A stretch of 64,000 nucleotides of DNA, from assembly GCF_048128805.1 (NCBI RefSeq), contig NC_136005.1:16278260-16342259 (forward strand), in the 5' to 3' direction. The notes under the pieces are model-generated. The model had not been told where the DNA came from. It saw only the letters and a program-made list of their open reading frames with translations, and made no database searches. The position numbers and the translations under genes were made by a program. Source of the DNA: Centroberyx gerrardi (lineage: Eukaryota; Chordata; Actinopteri; Beryciformes; Berycidae). Below are positions 49,439 through 61,500 of this stretch, in pieces. How positions within the stretch are numbered: the first letter of the stretch is position 1; each line of letters opens with the position of its first letter.

Positions 49439-50243
49439 TACCCCTGCAGTTATTCAAAACCTACAGAGTGCCAATAAAAATCTCAAATCTCTGTTAATTT
49501 ACAGCAAAAAGACACCATACCTTAAGCAGTTCCTCCACTACATCTTTGTGTCCAAAGTAACAGGCCAAGTGAAGCGGAGTCCATCCCAGGTTGGACTTGC
49601 TCTTACCTGAACACAGATCACATGTTACACAAATACAGCAATTCAACCATCACCAGTGGATTCTAGCTCACACCGACACTAGGGATGGGACAAAATTACA
49701 CAGTTACGCAGTACAAAAATGTGACAATATGCATCGTGCGGCAGAAAAATGAATCGCGATATTAGCTTCATTTTACTCTGCTGTATGAAATCACAAATGA
49801 GACGGCTCGCCCATCGCAATTTCACAAGCTCTCCATCCACATTATATTATTTGCACTTTGTAATGCCATTTTTAAATTGTTGTTTTCATTCTAGCAAGCC
49901 AATGCCAAGATCTGTGGCTCAGAAATAAACATATTCCTGCACAGTCAGACTTTGCTGTCATTGAACTTTTATTTATTACATCGTATCCTGGTTGTATCGA
50001 ATCGTGAACCCCACATCGCGTATCGAATCGTATCGTGAGATAAGCATATCCTCCCATCCCTAACCAACACACTTTTATTATTATTATTATTGTTATTCCC
50101 ATCTGGTAGCGATGTGCACCTTTGCAGTTGATGTTGATCTGCGTCTCTTCCTTAATCGTGGACATGAGGAGCCTCTGAATCCCGGGCAAGTCTCCATTCC
50201 TGGCGTGACGCAGGAACTGTTCCTCCGGCTCCAGCTCCTCCAT
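34931..50243 (-). CDS. osbpl1a: Oxysterol-binding protein-like 1A, long form (ORP1L)
   Basis: Sterol-sensing lipid-transfer protein of late endosomes; the family binds Rab7 via ankyrin repeats and ER VAP via FFAT. Coding exons, 5' to 3' on the minus strand: 50243-50120, 49606-49521, 49383-49309, 49157-49046, 48847-48762, 48029-47885, 47374-47307, 47222-47178, 47085-47012, 46864-46801, 46634-46533, 46408-46286, 46150-46069, 45348-45242, 42346-42184, 41115-40932, 39908-39833, 39317-39183, 38904-38807, 38706-38524, 38416-38309, 38045-37956, 37082-36956, 36697-36584, 36392-36269, 36172-36082, 35033-34931. Phases close to 962 aa (human 950). The OSBP signature EQVSHHPP is aa 660-667 (38655-38678). 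The start is set by [17 protein letters not shown], matching the human N-terminus. The gene is head-to-head with impact. Confidence 0.96.
39917..39961. repeat. (CA)n next to the osbpl1a exon 17 acceptor
   Basis: About 22 CA units on the plus strand, TG in the transcript. The run ends 8 nt before exon 17 (first base 39908), so it sits where a polypyrimidine tract is expected. Confidence 0.95.
40994..40996 (-). promoter_or_regulatory. osbpl1a: Candidate start codon of a short ORP1S-type isoform
   Basis: In-frame ATG in exon 16 ([12 protein letters not shown]) at the position of the Met that begins the human 437-aa short form (MSEEKD). The Met is visible; its use as a start in this species is inferred from the human isoform. 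Confidence 0.4.
41585..41640. repeat. Perfect 15-bp inverted repeat in osbpl1a intron 15
   Basis: TAGATCCATACTCAT at 41585-41599 is exactly reverse-complemented at 41626-41640, with a 26-nt loop. Confidence 0.75.
42191..42211 (-). other. osbpl1a: osbpl1a: FFAT motif
   Basis: Core EDEFYDA (aa 477-483) in exon 15, preceded by the coiled-coil segment [16 protein letters not shown]. It is the VAP-binding motif conserved in ORP1L, here in a Ser/Glu-rich context. Confidence 0.88.
42361..42427. repeat. (CA)n next to the osbpl1a exon 15 acceptor
   Basis: Long CA run with one CG/TA interruption, TG in the transcript. It begins 14 nt upstream of exon 15 (first base 42346). Confidence 0.95.
42428..45241. 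other. Large osbpl1a intron 14 with retroelement fragments
   Basis: No supported coding exon. At about 43195-43345 there is a stretch ending GGGATTGAACC, the complement of a pol III B box, resembling a dispersed fish SINE fragment. At 44686-44770 a TGTAAAGCACT ... GAATAAAG motif with (TTA)n resembles a LINE 3' tail. Both are recognised by recall only. This intron could also host an internal promoter for a short osbpl1a transcript. Confidence 0.4.
45609..45834. mobile_element. hAT-type MITE in osbpl1a intron 13
   Basis: 226-bp insert starting CAGTGGTTGTCAACCTGGGG and ending GAGAACCACTG, with internal GGGGTCGCGA-type motifs typical of non-autonomous hAT elements. It is flanked by a perfect 8-bp target duplication, GTCTAAAT, at 45601-45608 and 45835-45842. 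There is no ORF. Confidence 0.92.
46286..47222 (-). other. osbpl1a: osbpl1a: PH domain
   Basis: Exons 8-12 (about aa 233-368) read [43 protein letters not shown] and [17 protein letters not shown]. This is the beta-barrel plus C-terminal helix of a PH fold, followed by an acidic EEEEEE stretch. Confidence 0.88.
46887..46947. repeat. (GA)n next to the osbpl1a exon 10 acceptor
   Basis: GA run on the plus strand, a (CU)n pyrimidine tract in the transcript, about 22 nt upstream of exon 10 (first base 46864). Confidence 0.95.
48250..48605 (+). mobile_element. 3' end of a non-LTR retrotransposon, osbpl1a intron 5
   Basis: Contains CTTCCCAAGGTTTCTTC, a T-rich stretch, then TGTGAAGCCCTTTGAGACTG and GGCTATACAAATAAA, and ends in TTGAC-type units. 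I know this as an abundant fish LINE (L2/CR1-like) 3' UTR. It is truncated at the 5' side and lies antisense to osbpl1a. The family name is tentative. Confidence 0.6.
49401..49437. repeat. (CA)n next to the osbpl1a exon 3 acceptor
   Basis: CA run, TG in the transcript, about 17 nt upstream of exon 3 (first base 49383). Confidence 0.95.
49680..50062. mobile_element. hAT-like MITE in osbpl1a intron 1
   Basis: 383-bp insert with terminal TAGGGATGGGA and its complement TCCCATCCCTA, and internal repeated TATCGAATCGT units. The flanks are ACCGACAC (49672-49679) and ACCAACAC (50063-50070), an 8-bp target duplication with one mismatch. It has no coding capacity. Confidence 0.88.
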
Positions 50244-52817
50244 AGACCCTGCACAGCAAACACATCAACAGCAAGGGAAAAAAAACAAAAAAAACTTTGT
50301 GTTTTATATATACATTTTTTACTTTTAATTAATCAATGATGCATTGAGTGTTTGAAAACAACCCTGCAGGTGTTTGTGGTTTAGTTCATTTTGAATCATC
50401 ATTAGAGCTCAGTGACAGCGCCTAGAGAAAGCTGATGAGCTTATGCTTTTATCAGCAGCATCACGTTTGCTGTTCTCTAGAGGCGACGTTAGGGGAGCTT
50501 TCTAAAGTATTTCAACAGATTTAAAACTTTAGAAGCAAGGATACATGACTCGGGAGAACACGTTTGTCTCCCAATTAAAGTGACTCCTGAAACCTCTCAA
50601 AAGTGAAGTCTGTTTTGGAGAGGTTGTTGGGGCTCGTGTTGCCTGAGAACACATCACCTCTAATTGCTTAAGCCACATAGGAAAAGGTCACAAGAGCTTG
50701 TGTTGTCAGAGGATGAGGAAATTTCAAAACAACTGTCAGAAGGGGAGAAGGAGGAAATCATAATCGTTGGCAGTCACCAGACTAGCCTCTAATCTTCTTG
50801 CACTGTCTTTTTATCTATGTCTTTATTTTTATTTTATTTATGTAAAGCACTTTGAATTGCCGTTGTGTATGAAATGTGCTATATAAATAAACTTGCCTCG
50901 CCTTGCCTTGCCTTGCAGGAAGGAAAAAGTCACCCCCTCTCTCCTCTATGCAGCGTAAATCCACATGACGTTCGGCATTTGCAGTGAAAATGCTGGTATG
51001 CGGCAAGAAAAAAGCTTGCTGTCCGTAATGTCATGGAATGTCATGTGACTATTGGGAAAGATTAATGGACCACATCAATAAGAAAGTGACAAAGCAGGCT
51101 GGGTCGTGCCGTGCCCTGAATATCTCCGAGGCTTTGAGAAGACAGAGGGTTTACTGGCACAGAAACAGGTTTACCTGGGATTCAAAAGCATGTGACAGTT
51201 ATTCACAGTTACTCAGCTGGTCTTTCTACTGCTGGCTTCAATCTCTGGGCTCCAGTTAGTTATAGTAGACCCACAATCTCCTCAAATCCCCTGTGATACT
51301 GTGTAATGGCATGTTTAACGTAATCAGATTACATTACGGCATGAACTTTATTTAATCTTATTTTATTCATAGACTTGCTTTCATGTAGCTAATGTCTTTT
51401 TTTTTTTTTTCCCAACTTTTCAATCTTGTGTTGGCTGTGTTTTAATTTCATTTCATTTATAATTTATCTTTTATACCCAGTTTCTCTTTTGAATGTGTTT
51501 CTCACTGTTATTTCTTCTTCATACAATTTACTATTCATGTGTTTTATTCCTTTTAATAAAGTACTTTGTAAACTCTGATTTTAGGCAAGTGTTGTACAAA
51601 GAGACTTAGTTTAATTTAGTACTTTGATTTCCCTTTCTCATTTTCAAGCTGTAATGCTGAAGACTATAAAGAGCCTAAAGTGCTGAGCAGCAGAGTCTGG
51701 AGATGGTGGTCAAGATTGCAGCTTGTCTTGTGACTTCCTTTATATCTTCCATTTCCAGGTTTTTACAAAGAACACAGTAAAGTGAATCTACTCTAGACTG
51801 AGTGAGGATTTGCAGTTTGGAAGCTTCAAGTCCCTGTTAAATACAATTCACACCATTTCTTTTCATAGCCTACACATTGACACTAGTAGGCTGAATTTGT
51901 AGTGTAAAATCAACATGAAGTGATGTCAGGTTAGTATCAAATAATTACTACAAATTAGTGGCATAAGGCAAGAAACTGATTGGGCCTTTCATTTTTCAGG
52001 CAAACCTTGAATGGATAATTACAATTCAGTGGTAATGTAGAGCAAACAGGGGAACACAGTCTGCCAGGCACTTACTGATTAAACTCGGGGAATCCTAGAC
52101 AGAAAAATCCTATTCAGCCCGGAGACAGACAACTGCTCTCACATTGTCTCCTGTTGAGGTGGTTGAAGAGGTCGGCATGTGATTTTCTGAGCCCCCTGAG
52201 GCGTTTTCCTCCTCCTCCTCTACTTGATTAGAAACAACCGCACGGCCGGCAGGTCGCCTTCATCCTCCGAAACAACATCACTCTCATGCGAGCTGCGTTT
52301 CAGGCTTATCTTTTAAACCGACGTGAACCGGTGGAGCAAAAAAGCGCGTCACACACACACCTCTGTTTTCTGTTTACACTGATATCAGCTGATCTTTGCA
52401 CTGCGGAACTCGCCTGGGCCAGACTCTTGTACGTTTCAAAATAAAAGCCCCATGTCTCGTTTTTAAAATAAATCTTTGTAAATCAATTATTTTGATATTT
52501 TAATATAATTTCCCAGACTAAATCCACTCACATGGCCTTATAGATGATCTACGATGAATTAACATTCACAAATGCCGTTTAGTTTAGTTTACGCTCTGGA
52601 CGTGTGCAAGACACCGCTATTCAGTCAAAATGCGGCAGACTCCAGAAGCCAAACCGTACGCACCCAATGTAATTCGCCCTGGAAGTAGTTTAATAACTCC
52701 ACACATACATACTGGTCTCATGGGCTGTACAGTTGTCTTATTTTCTGACTGTCTACCTGTAGTGACTAATTCATTGTCATCATTTTTCTAACGTTGGTTA
52801 GGCGATGATATAAATAA
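50244..52817. promoter_or_regulatory. Divergent intergenic region osbpl1a / impact
   Basis: The two genes face away from each other. From about 52200 to 52450 the sequence is CpG-richer (for example GCACGGCCGGCAGGTCGCC), a candidate promoter and non-coding first exon for osbpl1a, with the impact 5' UTR adjoining 52818. A LINE tail lies at 50790-50925. No coding exon is supported elsewhere. Confidence 0.4.
50790..50925 (+). mobile_element. LINE 3' tail fragment upstream of osbpl1a
   Basis: TGTAAAGCACTTTGAATTGC ... GTGCTATATAAATAAA followed by a (TTGCC)n tail, typical of truncated fish non-LTR elements. Family not determined. Confidence 0.55.
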
Positions 52818-55493
52818 ATGGCCGACATCCTAAATCCGGAGAATGCAGGGGATCTTCAATCTCAAGTAAGCTGCCTGTCTTGACACTCTCTCAGATAAAG
52901 TTACAACCCAACAGCCTGGCAAATAGTTTAGTGCCAGTTTAGCTGTAGTGTTTAGAGGCGGCCTGCAGAGAGCGTAATTCAAATAGCCACTGTCGCCAGA
53001 TCTTGATCTTGAATATCCCAGAGACCAAATTAACAAACATAAAAAATAAACCACTAACAACCCACAAATGCAAACCCAAGAGCTGCAAGAATAATGTTCA
53101 TAATGCATGAGCACAGACTGCAGAACAAAAGAGGAGAACAAACACTGCAAGTTGTTCCCAAGGAGTCTGGCTTCATTAACACCTGTTCATGTGATGTGTC
53201 AAGCTCGTGCTCTTCATCAGACCTCACACTGCGCACAGAGACCACAAAGCAACACACTGCAGCCCCATCATGACCACTGGCTGCAAAGATAAAAAAAAAA
53301 GATGAAAGAGGCACACTAACATCATCACAAGCACACATGAATAATGAAAATGATTTCCACTACACTTGTATTTTTGTGTGCTGTGTTGAGTAAAGTTTAT
53401 TTTATTTTTACCCCTTTAGTCTAATTCCCCATCAGTTGTAATGTAACATTGTTTGAGTGTGAAGTGTGTGTGCAGATGGGCAGATTTTCTTATCACAAAG
53501 AATGAGATGCTGGTGCTCTCTATTCTAAGTATTCTAAGTTCTAATTTCTATTCTAAGTATTCTAAGTTCTCTATTCCTTTTCAAGTACAATGCATCAAAG
53601 TTTTTGCCTGCAGAGAGTGAGAGTTGAAACTTGTGGGTGTGAGGAACAGTGAGGTCTTCAGTACAACACATCCAAATAATAAAATGTTAGTTGTAATACA
53701 AGCGTAATACCTGCAGACTTATATCACTGCTGTATTATTGATGATGTTGCTACATAATTGTTTCCTCTCATTTAGATTGAAGAGGTCGAGGCGCTCTCCT
53801 CCATATATGGTGATGAATGGTGTGTTATAGATGAAGCAGCTAGAATATTTTGCATCAAAATATCCAATAACTTGGAGGAGCCAAAACTGACTGCATGTTT
53901 ACAGGTAAAAACAACTCACTTATTAAACACGTGTGTATCCTTGCAATATGTAATAAAATGTATGTTTTTTTTTTAAATGATCAGATAATTCTCCCTCCTG
54001 ATTATCCGAGCGCAGCACCGCCCATCTACCAGATTAAGTAAGTCCATTTACCTTTTAAATTGAATCTTAGGGCCAAGAACTGAATTCACAGAGCAACATC
54101 CCACTTGAAGCCCCACTCCTCCTCATGGAGCGTCCCACTCAATAACCCTCTCACTGCTCTCTGCTTTTGTAGTGCAGCCTGGCTGCGAGGCCTCGAGAGG
54201 GTAAAATTGGCAAACAGCCTTGAAGACCTTTATGTGTGAGTGCTTTTCATAATTTCTGACTTTGTGAGCTATTGTAGAGCGATAATAGCCACAAAAAAAA
54301 AGTTTCTGATTATTTCCATAAACAGCACAATACTTTCCATAGTATATCTTGTGGAGAATCGACCCTCACAAGGAACTATTTCCATTTCAACAGAGAGAAT
54401 GCAGGCGAGAGCATCCTCTACCTCTGGGTGGAGAAAATTCGAGAATTTCTCATTGAGAAATCCCAAAGCACAGAAACAGGTGAGGTGTGAAAAATGAAAT
54501 TTTTGATTAAAGCCCACACTTCCATGAGAAATTTGTAATAACCTGAAATCATTTGATAGACATTTATGAATCCAAAACGACTTACTGCACAGTACTGTGA
54601 GAGAAACTGGTCTCCACTAAGTTACAGTACATAGTAACGTCTAATTGACTCTGATATGGCCTATTGTTCATCAATAGGTAAGTTATTGAACCATTCTTTT
54701 TAAATAAAATGGTTATATCAAATATCCATTTAAATCCACTTCCCCCCCTGAAGCCTTGTCTAACAAGCTTTCCAGTTTAAGTTGTGCTAAGATACTCCTC
54801 CATTCGTAATACAGCTATGTGATGTGGTCCGAAGCGCGGCTGTGATAAGATGAGCACAAAGACCTGTGGGGGCAGTAAAAAAAAAGCTCCCTCCTGTGTC
54901 TGAGTTTGAGTGACTGCAGTGAATTAAGATCCCTATCTAAGTAATGACTTCTGTTACCTAGACAGAATCTTTTGAAGTGTAAAAAGAGTAAAAGATATCC
55001 AAATTAAAGGTTTTCTCTAAGTGTCACGCTGGATCAGGTTTTTTGGGGAGGTTTTCTCGGTTATCTATGGATGAGCCCGGCAGTATCTATCAGTGAGTCA
55101 GACGGCCTCTTTTGAGCAACAAGCCTGAAAAATATTAACTGTCTTCACCATTGTTGTGAAGCGCAAATCTTCTCCTCTCGATGATTCATGTGGTAATTAG
55201 AGTAATTGGTCGCCGTGCTTTAGCTCAGAGAGCTGGGATTGACAGCTTATTCCCATTTAAATGACAAAAATGTGGTGGAGAGAGAGGAAGTGATAATGTT
55301 CGAGATGCACATTTCGGAGAAAAGGAAATGAAAAGGGAGTAAACATGACAGAGAGGACACTGAAACTAAAGAGGAATAATGGGACAGATAATGAAGTTTA
55401 GATGAATGACTAAGACCATCAGAGAGACTTAATGTTTGTGCATCTAAATATGAATGTTTTCACACATTTAGAATGGATTTTGGCAGTGTGCGT

Positions 55494-55527
<34 letters not shown>

Positions 55528-58500
55528 GGTTGTGCATGCACACGTGTGCAATTATGCATCTTAGTAAAAGTATATAAGTAGATTAAGAAAATGCAAGCAT
55601 ATTGACTTAATACAGTACTCAACTTCAAATTGTTTTTAGATGTGTAACCAATTCAACTTCAAACATAATGTTTTTTACTATTGTAATACTTATCTAAATC
55701 ACAGCTTTTCCTATTTTCTTTAAGGTTTTAGAGAAATTAAAAATCTTACATATTAAAAATATTTACTCTCAGAGCCTGGTTGCTATGTATTTCTACCTAA
55801 TTGGTGTCATCTGCTATGAGGACTCTGTCTATAATAGGTCATGAAACTATATTAATGGTAGTGTTAAGGTCACGTAATGGTAATTTGGTCATGAGTTTCA
55901 CAGTAGGTGTCCATTTTAATGAGAAGTTGCCTGGCCCGCAGAAGGGGCCTTTAGGGACACAAAAAATTTTGTCTGTAAAAAAAAAATCTTTACATCAAGG
56001 CATAATGTTTATTACATTACTACTTCAGTGGAACAACCAGAAAAGGTGAATATGATGACTGAGGAGGAAGAGGATGATGATGATGATGAAGATGTTCCAG
56101 ACTTCAGGACACTGAAACTGAACACAGAAAATGCTCATCTCTTCATGGATCATGCAAATGGTATGGCCCATTGAATTAGCAGCATTTTTATTATAAATTC
56201 CTTATAACGCCCACGTCTCTAAGGCACGATGTATGACATTTTCTGCTGCAGATGAAGAGGTTCCTCCAATACAACATGGGACGACCATCACAGACCGACG
56301 CAGCACCTTCCAGCCTCACTTAGCACCTGTGGTGACGCCCAGACAGGTGCAGCACGTTTTAACATGTCATTTGCATTCAGTTTCCGAGTCGACAATATGT
56401 GTTCAGCATGCTTGATTTCTCAACAAAATACCAATCAAAGATCTAGTTCCTATGCATCAGATCCTTCAATGAGAAAGTTAAAAGTTAAAATATTGTATTT
56501 TTCACCGACTGTTATTTCATGGTGTGAGAATGTGTGTCCCCGTCTTCAAATATGTGAACAGCTCCTGAGCGTTTAGGTAGAAATTACCCCTGAGATGAGG
56601 ATCTTGCACAGGAGCGGCATTCGGTGTCCTAATTTACTCACCAATTTAGAAACTGAAACATCCTCTGGCTGGTTCCCGGTAGCTAAATCTCACTCTCCGG
56701 GTAACATAACAGCTCCTCTTAAAAGCTTCCATCTGCTATGAAGTGCCGTTTGTACAAAAATAATTACAGACGTTGCCGTCCTCCAGAGAGAGGATGAACT
56801 GAGTAGACTAAAACATGTAATTACTCAACACATTGTGTTCATTAAGAGTCTGCCTTCCACCTTCACACATAATTTACACATTTCCTTGTTTTTCAATTAA
56901 TATTTGTAAACTTAAACAGGAAATTAGACCAAATATTCTAACCAGTGATTTAATTTGAGACACAAAACCAAGAGGTGTTCCACTGACAACAAATAGGAGA
57001 CTGATTTTGTGAACTGATTTCTTCAAGCTTTTTCATCCAAATGAGCTTTATTTTATTGTAACACTACCAGGAATGACCATATCCCTGTAAAATCACACCG
57101 GGTTGTATCACTGTTACACTAGCTTCGGGAGATAGTTGCTAATGTACACAAATCCTGAATAAACTATGAGCGCATTTAATGGATCGCCCCAGCGGGAATC
57201 AAACACTTGGCAGTCTTAGCACCGTGCACACAAAGCCAGTTTTCCAAGATCACGTAATATATGAATTCTGTTTTGGGTGCATTTCACTTTAAATTGCACA
57301 GGCATATGTGCGTAAGTGACTGGAAACCTAAAATGATGTTAACTCCTTTTGAATAGAAATGTAGTCTTGGCTCCACTGGTAAAGCTCTTTAGACTGTTCC
57401 AAAATTTTGATGTAAAACAAAACACAATTTTGTATTTGTCATAAAGCTCCAGCGGCTCTGGAATAGCTCGGCTGAAGGCAGTTAATATTTTGAATTTAGA
57501 GTTTTCTTTCTTGTGCGATTAAATGTTCTGACAGCTCTGTAATGCTGTTGTGTGCATTAGACAACTGCATCCGACAGTCTGATGACCTCAGTAACCCTGT
57601 CATCTCCTCAGCTGCAGCATCAGTTTCAACCTGATATGTAATATATACTCTGGCTTAGAGCGCAGGGTAAAATCACGTTGGCCATAGACTTACAAAAACA
57701 CCTCCACAGTGCTGCATATTGATGTGTCAGTATTTTGTTTTTAATAGAATGGATGTAGAGGCACAGTAGGAGTGGAGTGGGGAAGGAAGAGGTGATCATC
57801 TGCTATCATTTTTATTGCTGTATCCGTTTTGTGTTGCAGGTTAAAGCGGTCCTGGACAAGCTGTATGAAAACAAGAAGATTGCTAGTGCCACTCATAATA
57901 TTTATGCATACAGGTCAGCTATGTCAGATACGTGTGATGTGATGTCCACATTGGCTTTATTATGCAAACCATGCTAACATTCTCAGTTACATGGTTGGTC
58001 TTTTAGTGTGTGTCATTAGTGGAGAATAACATTACATAAATAAAGATTCAAGGCCTGTCAATCCTTTCAAAAGTGCCCATTACTGCAATTAAAGGTCAAG
58101 AAAGGCAATGGAGAAAATGATGTGGCTTCTGGACAATGTTGTGTATTGCATGAATAAACGTATGTGTGTGTGTGCGTGCGTGTCTACTCACACATGCCTG
58201 TGTACACAACTTCTCAGCTTGGCCTAATGAGGTCGATGAAGAGCTGCTGATGCACTGCCTGGGTGGCCATTACTCAGAGGGAGGAAATGTTGACATTTAG
58301 ACCACTTTAAAAAGTTTCCTCTGAAGAGGCTGCCAGGCCTCGGTGTCACGCTCTGACCAAAACGTCTCACGTTCTCTTACCTAATGCCAAGCTGTTGTGA
58401 TTCTGTCTGTTGTAGAATCTACTGTGAGGACAAGCAGAGCTTCATGCAGGACTGTGAAGATGATGGCGAGACGGCTGCAGGGGGGAGATTGCTCCATTTA

Positions 58501-61500
58501 CTACAGGTTACTGCATGTTTTTAATCTGCTGTGCTTGACCCAACAGATCACTCTTTCAGCTGTGTGTACTACTGTATACTGGGCTGTATACTGGTGCAGC
58601 ACACACAAAACTAGTGCATATTAAATGAAATGCAAACTGTGACCAAACTGTATACAAAGTGTACCATTCCTACGCAGATTTTTTGTAACCACATCATTAA
58701 CTTTTTGGTTGCAGAATCCAACTTCCTTGCATGGTTATTTGGTGTTGGCTCATTTTCCTGGTCTGCATAATTTGGCACCTGTTGTACCTTTTAAACTGTG
58801 ATTGGTATGGATAAGGAGCCCGACTCCTGAGAAGAACTTGCGCCAAAATCTAATTAGTTTGTCAAAGGTGACCAGGTGGCCATGGCAACTGTCTCTCCTA
58901 GATCATTAAGCGACTGTTAATGAAGAAGCCAAGTGATGTGAAAAAGGATAAACTACCGTATCAATGGGAGAGCATTTGAAATCAATTTTGAGAATATCTG
59001 CTATTACACCACCAACACTAGGTATCCTGTGTGAGTGGACATGAGATAAAATTGGGTTGATGTGGCTTAAATCAAAGGGACAAAGCTAGTTTTGTTTGAG
59101 GCAGTAGTGCAAGCTAGAGGCAAACATATAATTTAGATTATTTTATTTCTTGTGACAACAGTATGTCTAGACAGAAGCGGAGCTCTTACAGAGTTCTACA
59201 AAGTGACAGCACTAAGAAACACACCACCAGTATTTAACTTACTGTGTTGATTAGTTAATGTGCAGTTTGCCTTTGAAGCATCTCTTCTTATTATTTTTAT
59301 GCCCATACTCCACTGTGCGGCTTCCCTATATTGACAGGTTTGCATAATGCGTAAATTTCCCTTTCATCCCTTTCTAGAGGAATTTGGTACCATGACAGTA
59401 ATTTCACACCGTTACTAATCTTTTCATTTTTCATATCAAAGAGCCACTTGTCACCGCTTTATGTTGTCAGATGGCACAATGATTCACACACACACCCACA
59501 TCACACTAAAATGTGCTATTGTCCACACACTTTTTGTTTCCCCTTCGTATTGTATGAAGGTTTGTGAAAACAAAAAGTTATGATGAGTTGTAGCAATTCT
59601 GTCGCAGTCAATACCGGCTGGTGCTGACTCGGGTACGAAGTGTCAAAGCATTTCCAGATGAGATCCATGACTCGTGTCCATGTTCATACCCATTCATAAG
59701 ATGGCAGTGTGACCCCGTTACAGAGAGAGATACATCTGACATGGTGCATTGGATTCTTGCTGAGTGTCAGAAGTCGTGCCCTACTGTACACAGTTCAGAT
59801 GAATCAAGCTGAACAGCGAGAGTGGGCCATTTACAAAATACATTACAACATTCTTGGCTCTAAATTACTTAAATTACTACTTTATCAATTACTGATCATT
59901 TGAAGAGCTATGCTTCTACAAGCAACCGTTTCAGTTAAACATAATTAAATGAATATAAAATGAAATGTGAACCCAGCTAGTTCCCCTGATACATGCTCTT
60001 CTTAATCTATGTGAGTATATCACCAGACTCAAAGGTATGTGAGGATCGTAGGCGGTGACTTGCTGCAGCTGACTGACCTACTGTAACCAGCAGAGTGATA
60101 GCATCACCTCTGTCTTCCTGCTCATCCTTTCGTGCAACATACTGATTAATCTGCCACTTGTGACACTCTCAACACACTGAGCAATTTACATTAAGAGCTT
60201 TCTCTTTAATCTGTTCCTCTCTAATCTCATTCCTCTCTATCCCTTTCTTCCCGTTTCCTCATTTAGATTTGTGCTTTATTCATTTCTGCCTGTGAATGGG
60301 AAGTGTGAGGTAATGAATAAAAGAAGACTCTGATTAATAGAGTTAGCAGCCAGATGAGGATGCGTCCCCTTACCCACCAGATTGCACTTTTGTGTGTCTT
60401 GCAACGCCGAGCCAAATTCTCCCTCTCTGTGTTAAAGGCGTTTGATTGACAGCTGATGGCCTGAGTCAGATATGCTGCACGGAGACGCGTTCTCTGTGTT
60501 GCATCTGGTGTGAATTGTTTCCCTGGTGGAACATGGCTGCCAAGCAAGGATGTTTTCGCCACCATTTGCAACCTGCGTGGCTTCTCAGTCATTTCTCTGA
60601 CCTCTCTTTCTTCCTCTCTCTCTTTCTCTGTATTTCTCTCTCTCTCTCTTACTCACTCTTGCCCCGTACGCATGCAAGCGCACACTCACATAAATGCCTA
60701 CCTTGCCTTTTTGTGTCTCACTACAGATTCTCGACGTGCGTAACGTCATGGTGGTTGTGTCTCGGTGGTATGGCGGTATTCTGTTGGGCCCAGATCGCTT
60801 CAAACACATCAACAACTGTGCTAGAAACATCTTAGTACAGGAAGGATACACCTCCTCCACGGTGAGACACTATTTGGGTCACTATCTGCTGAGAACCACT
60901 TCTGTGTCTTGTAGTTTCATTGCTAAAGACCCCACCCTGTGAAAAGTAACGGTTTAGCATTTTTTGTTTTGCAGCGTTGTTTTCCGGCAGCTAGACAAGC
61001 GTCAGAAAGCAAGAGGTCTAGCAACAGCGCAGTGTCAGTCTTGTCCAAGTTTCCCACGTCTGCTATATAGATAAAGGGGATATAATTATTGTTACAGTAA
61101 AACATAGTAAACAATATTTTGTCTCTTTTAGCTTGGCTTGACTATGCAGTCGCTGTCACATTATGGATATTGGTTGATTTGAAATGTCTGTCTGGCTGCA
61201 GCACATGTTCTGGAGATCAAACACTTTCTCCTTGCTTTCACCAGCTAAAGTTAGGGGCAGTATGCTTTGAAGTGTTCTTTGTGTGCAGCGAAGTCATCCC
61301 ATTGATAACATGATTGACCTTTGAGCTGCAGCCACAGATAGATTAAAGGTACTGCAAACCTGCTCTTAAAAGTGTCCCACTTTAAAACCCCATAAAAACA
61401 CTGTAGAAGTCGGCGCTTGGTTCAGCTGCACATGATTTCCCCTCTTTCTCTCCATCATGTTCATATTTCCTCGATGTAAAGTTAATGAGTTTTACATTTG

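Larger units (their letters stand above)
47885..50243 (-). other. osbpl1a: osbpl1a: ankyrin-repeat block
   Basis: Exons 1-6 (aa 1 to about 209). Ankyrin signatures are [26 protein letters not shown] and [13 protein letters not shown], with LLLRFDA and LLKSGA helices. In human ORP1L this region binds GTP-Rab7 on late endosomes. Only the long isoform contains it. Confidence 0.9.

Noticed and set aside
53515-53575. TATTCTAAG tandem repeats as a functional element
   Set aside because: Short imperfect local duplication with no other signal.
60446-60860. Overlapping long ORFs on both strands near impact exon 10
   Set aside because: Shadow frames around a T/C-rich intron and the true exon 60727-60861.
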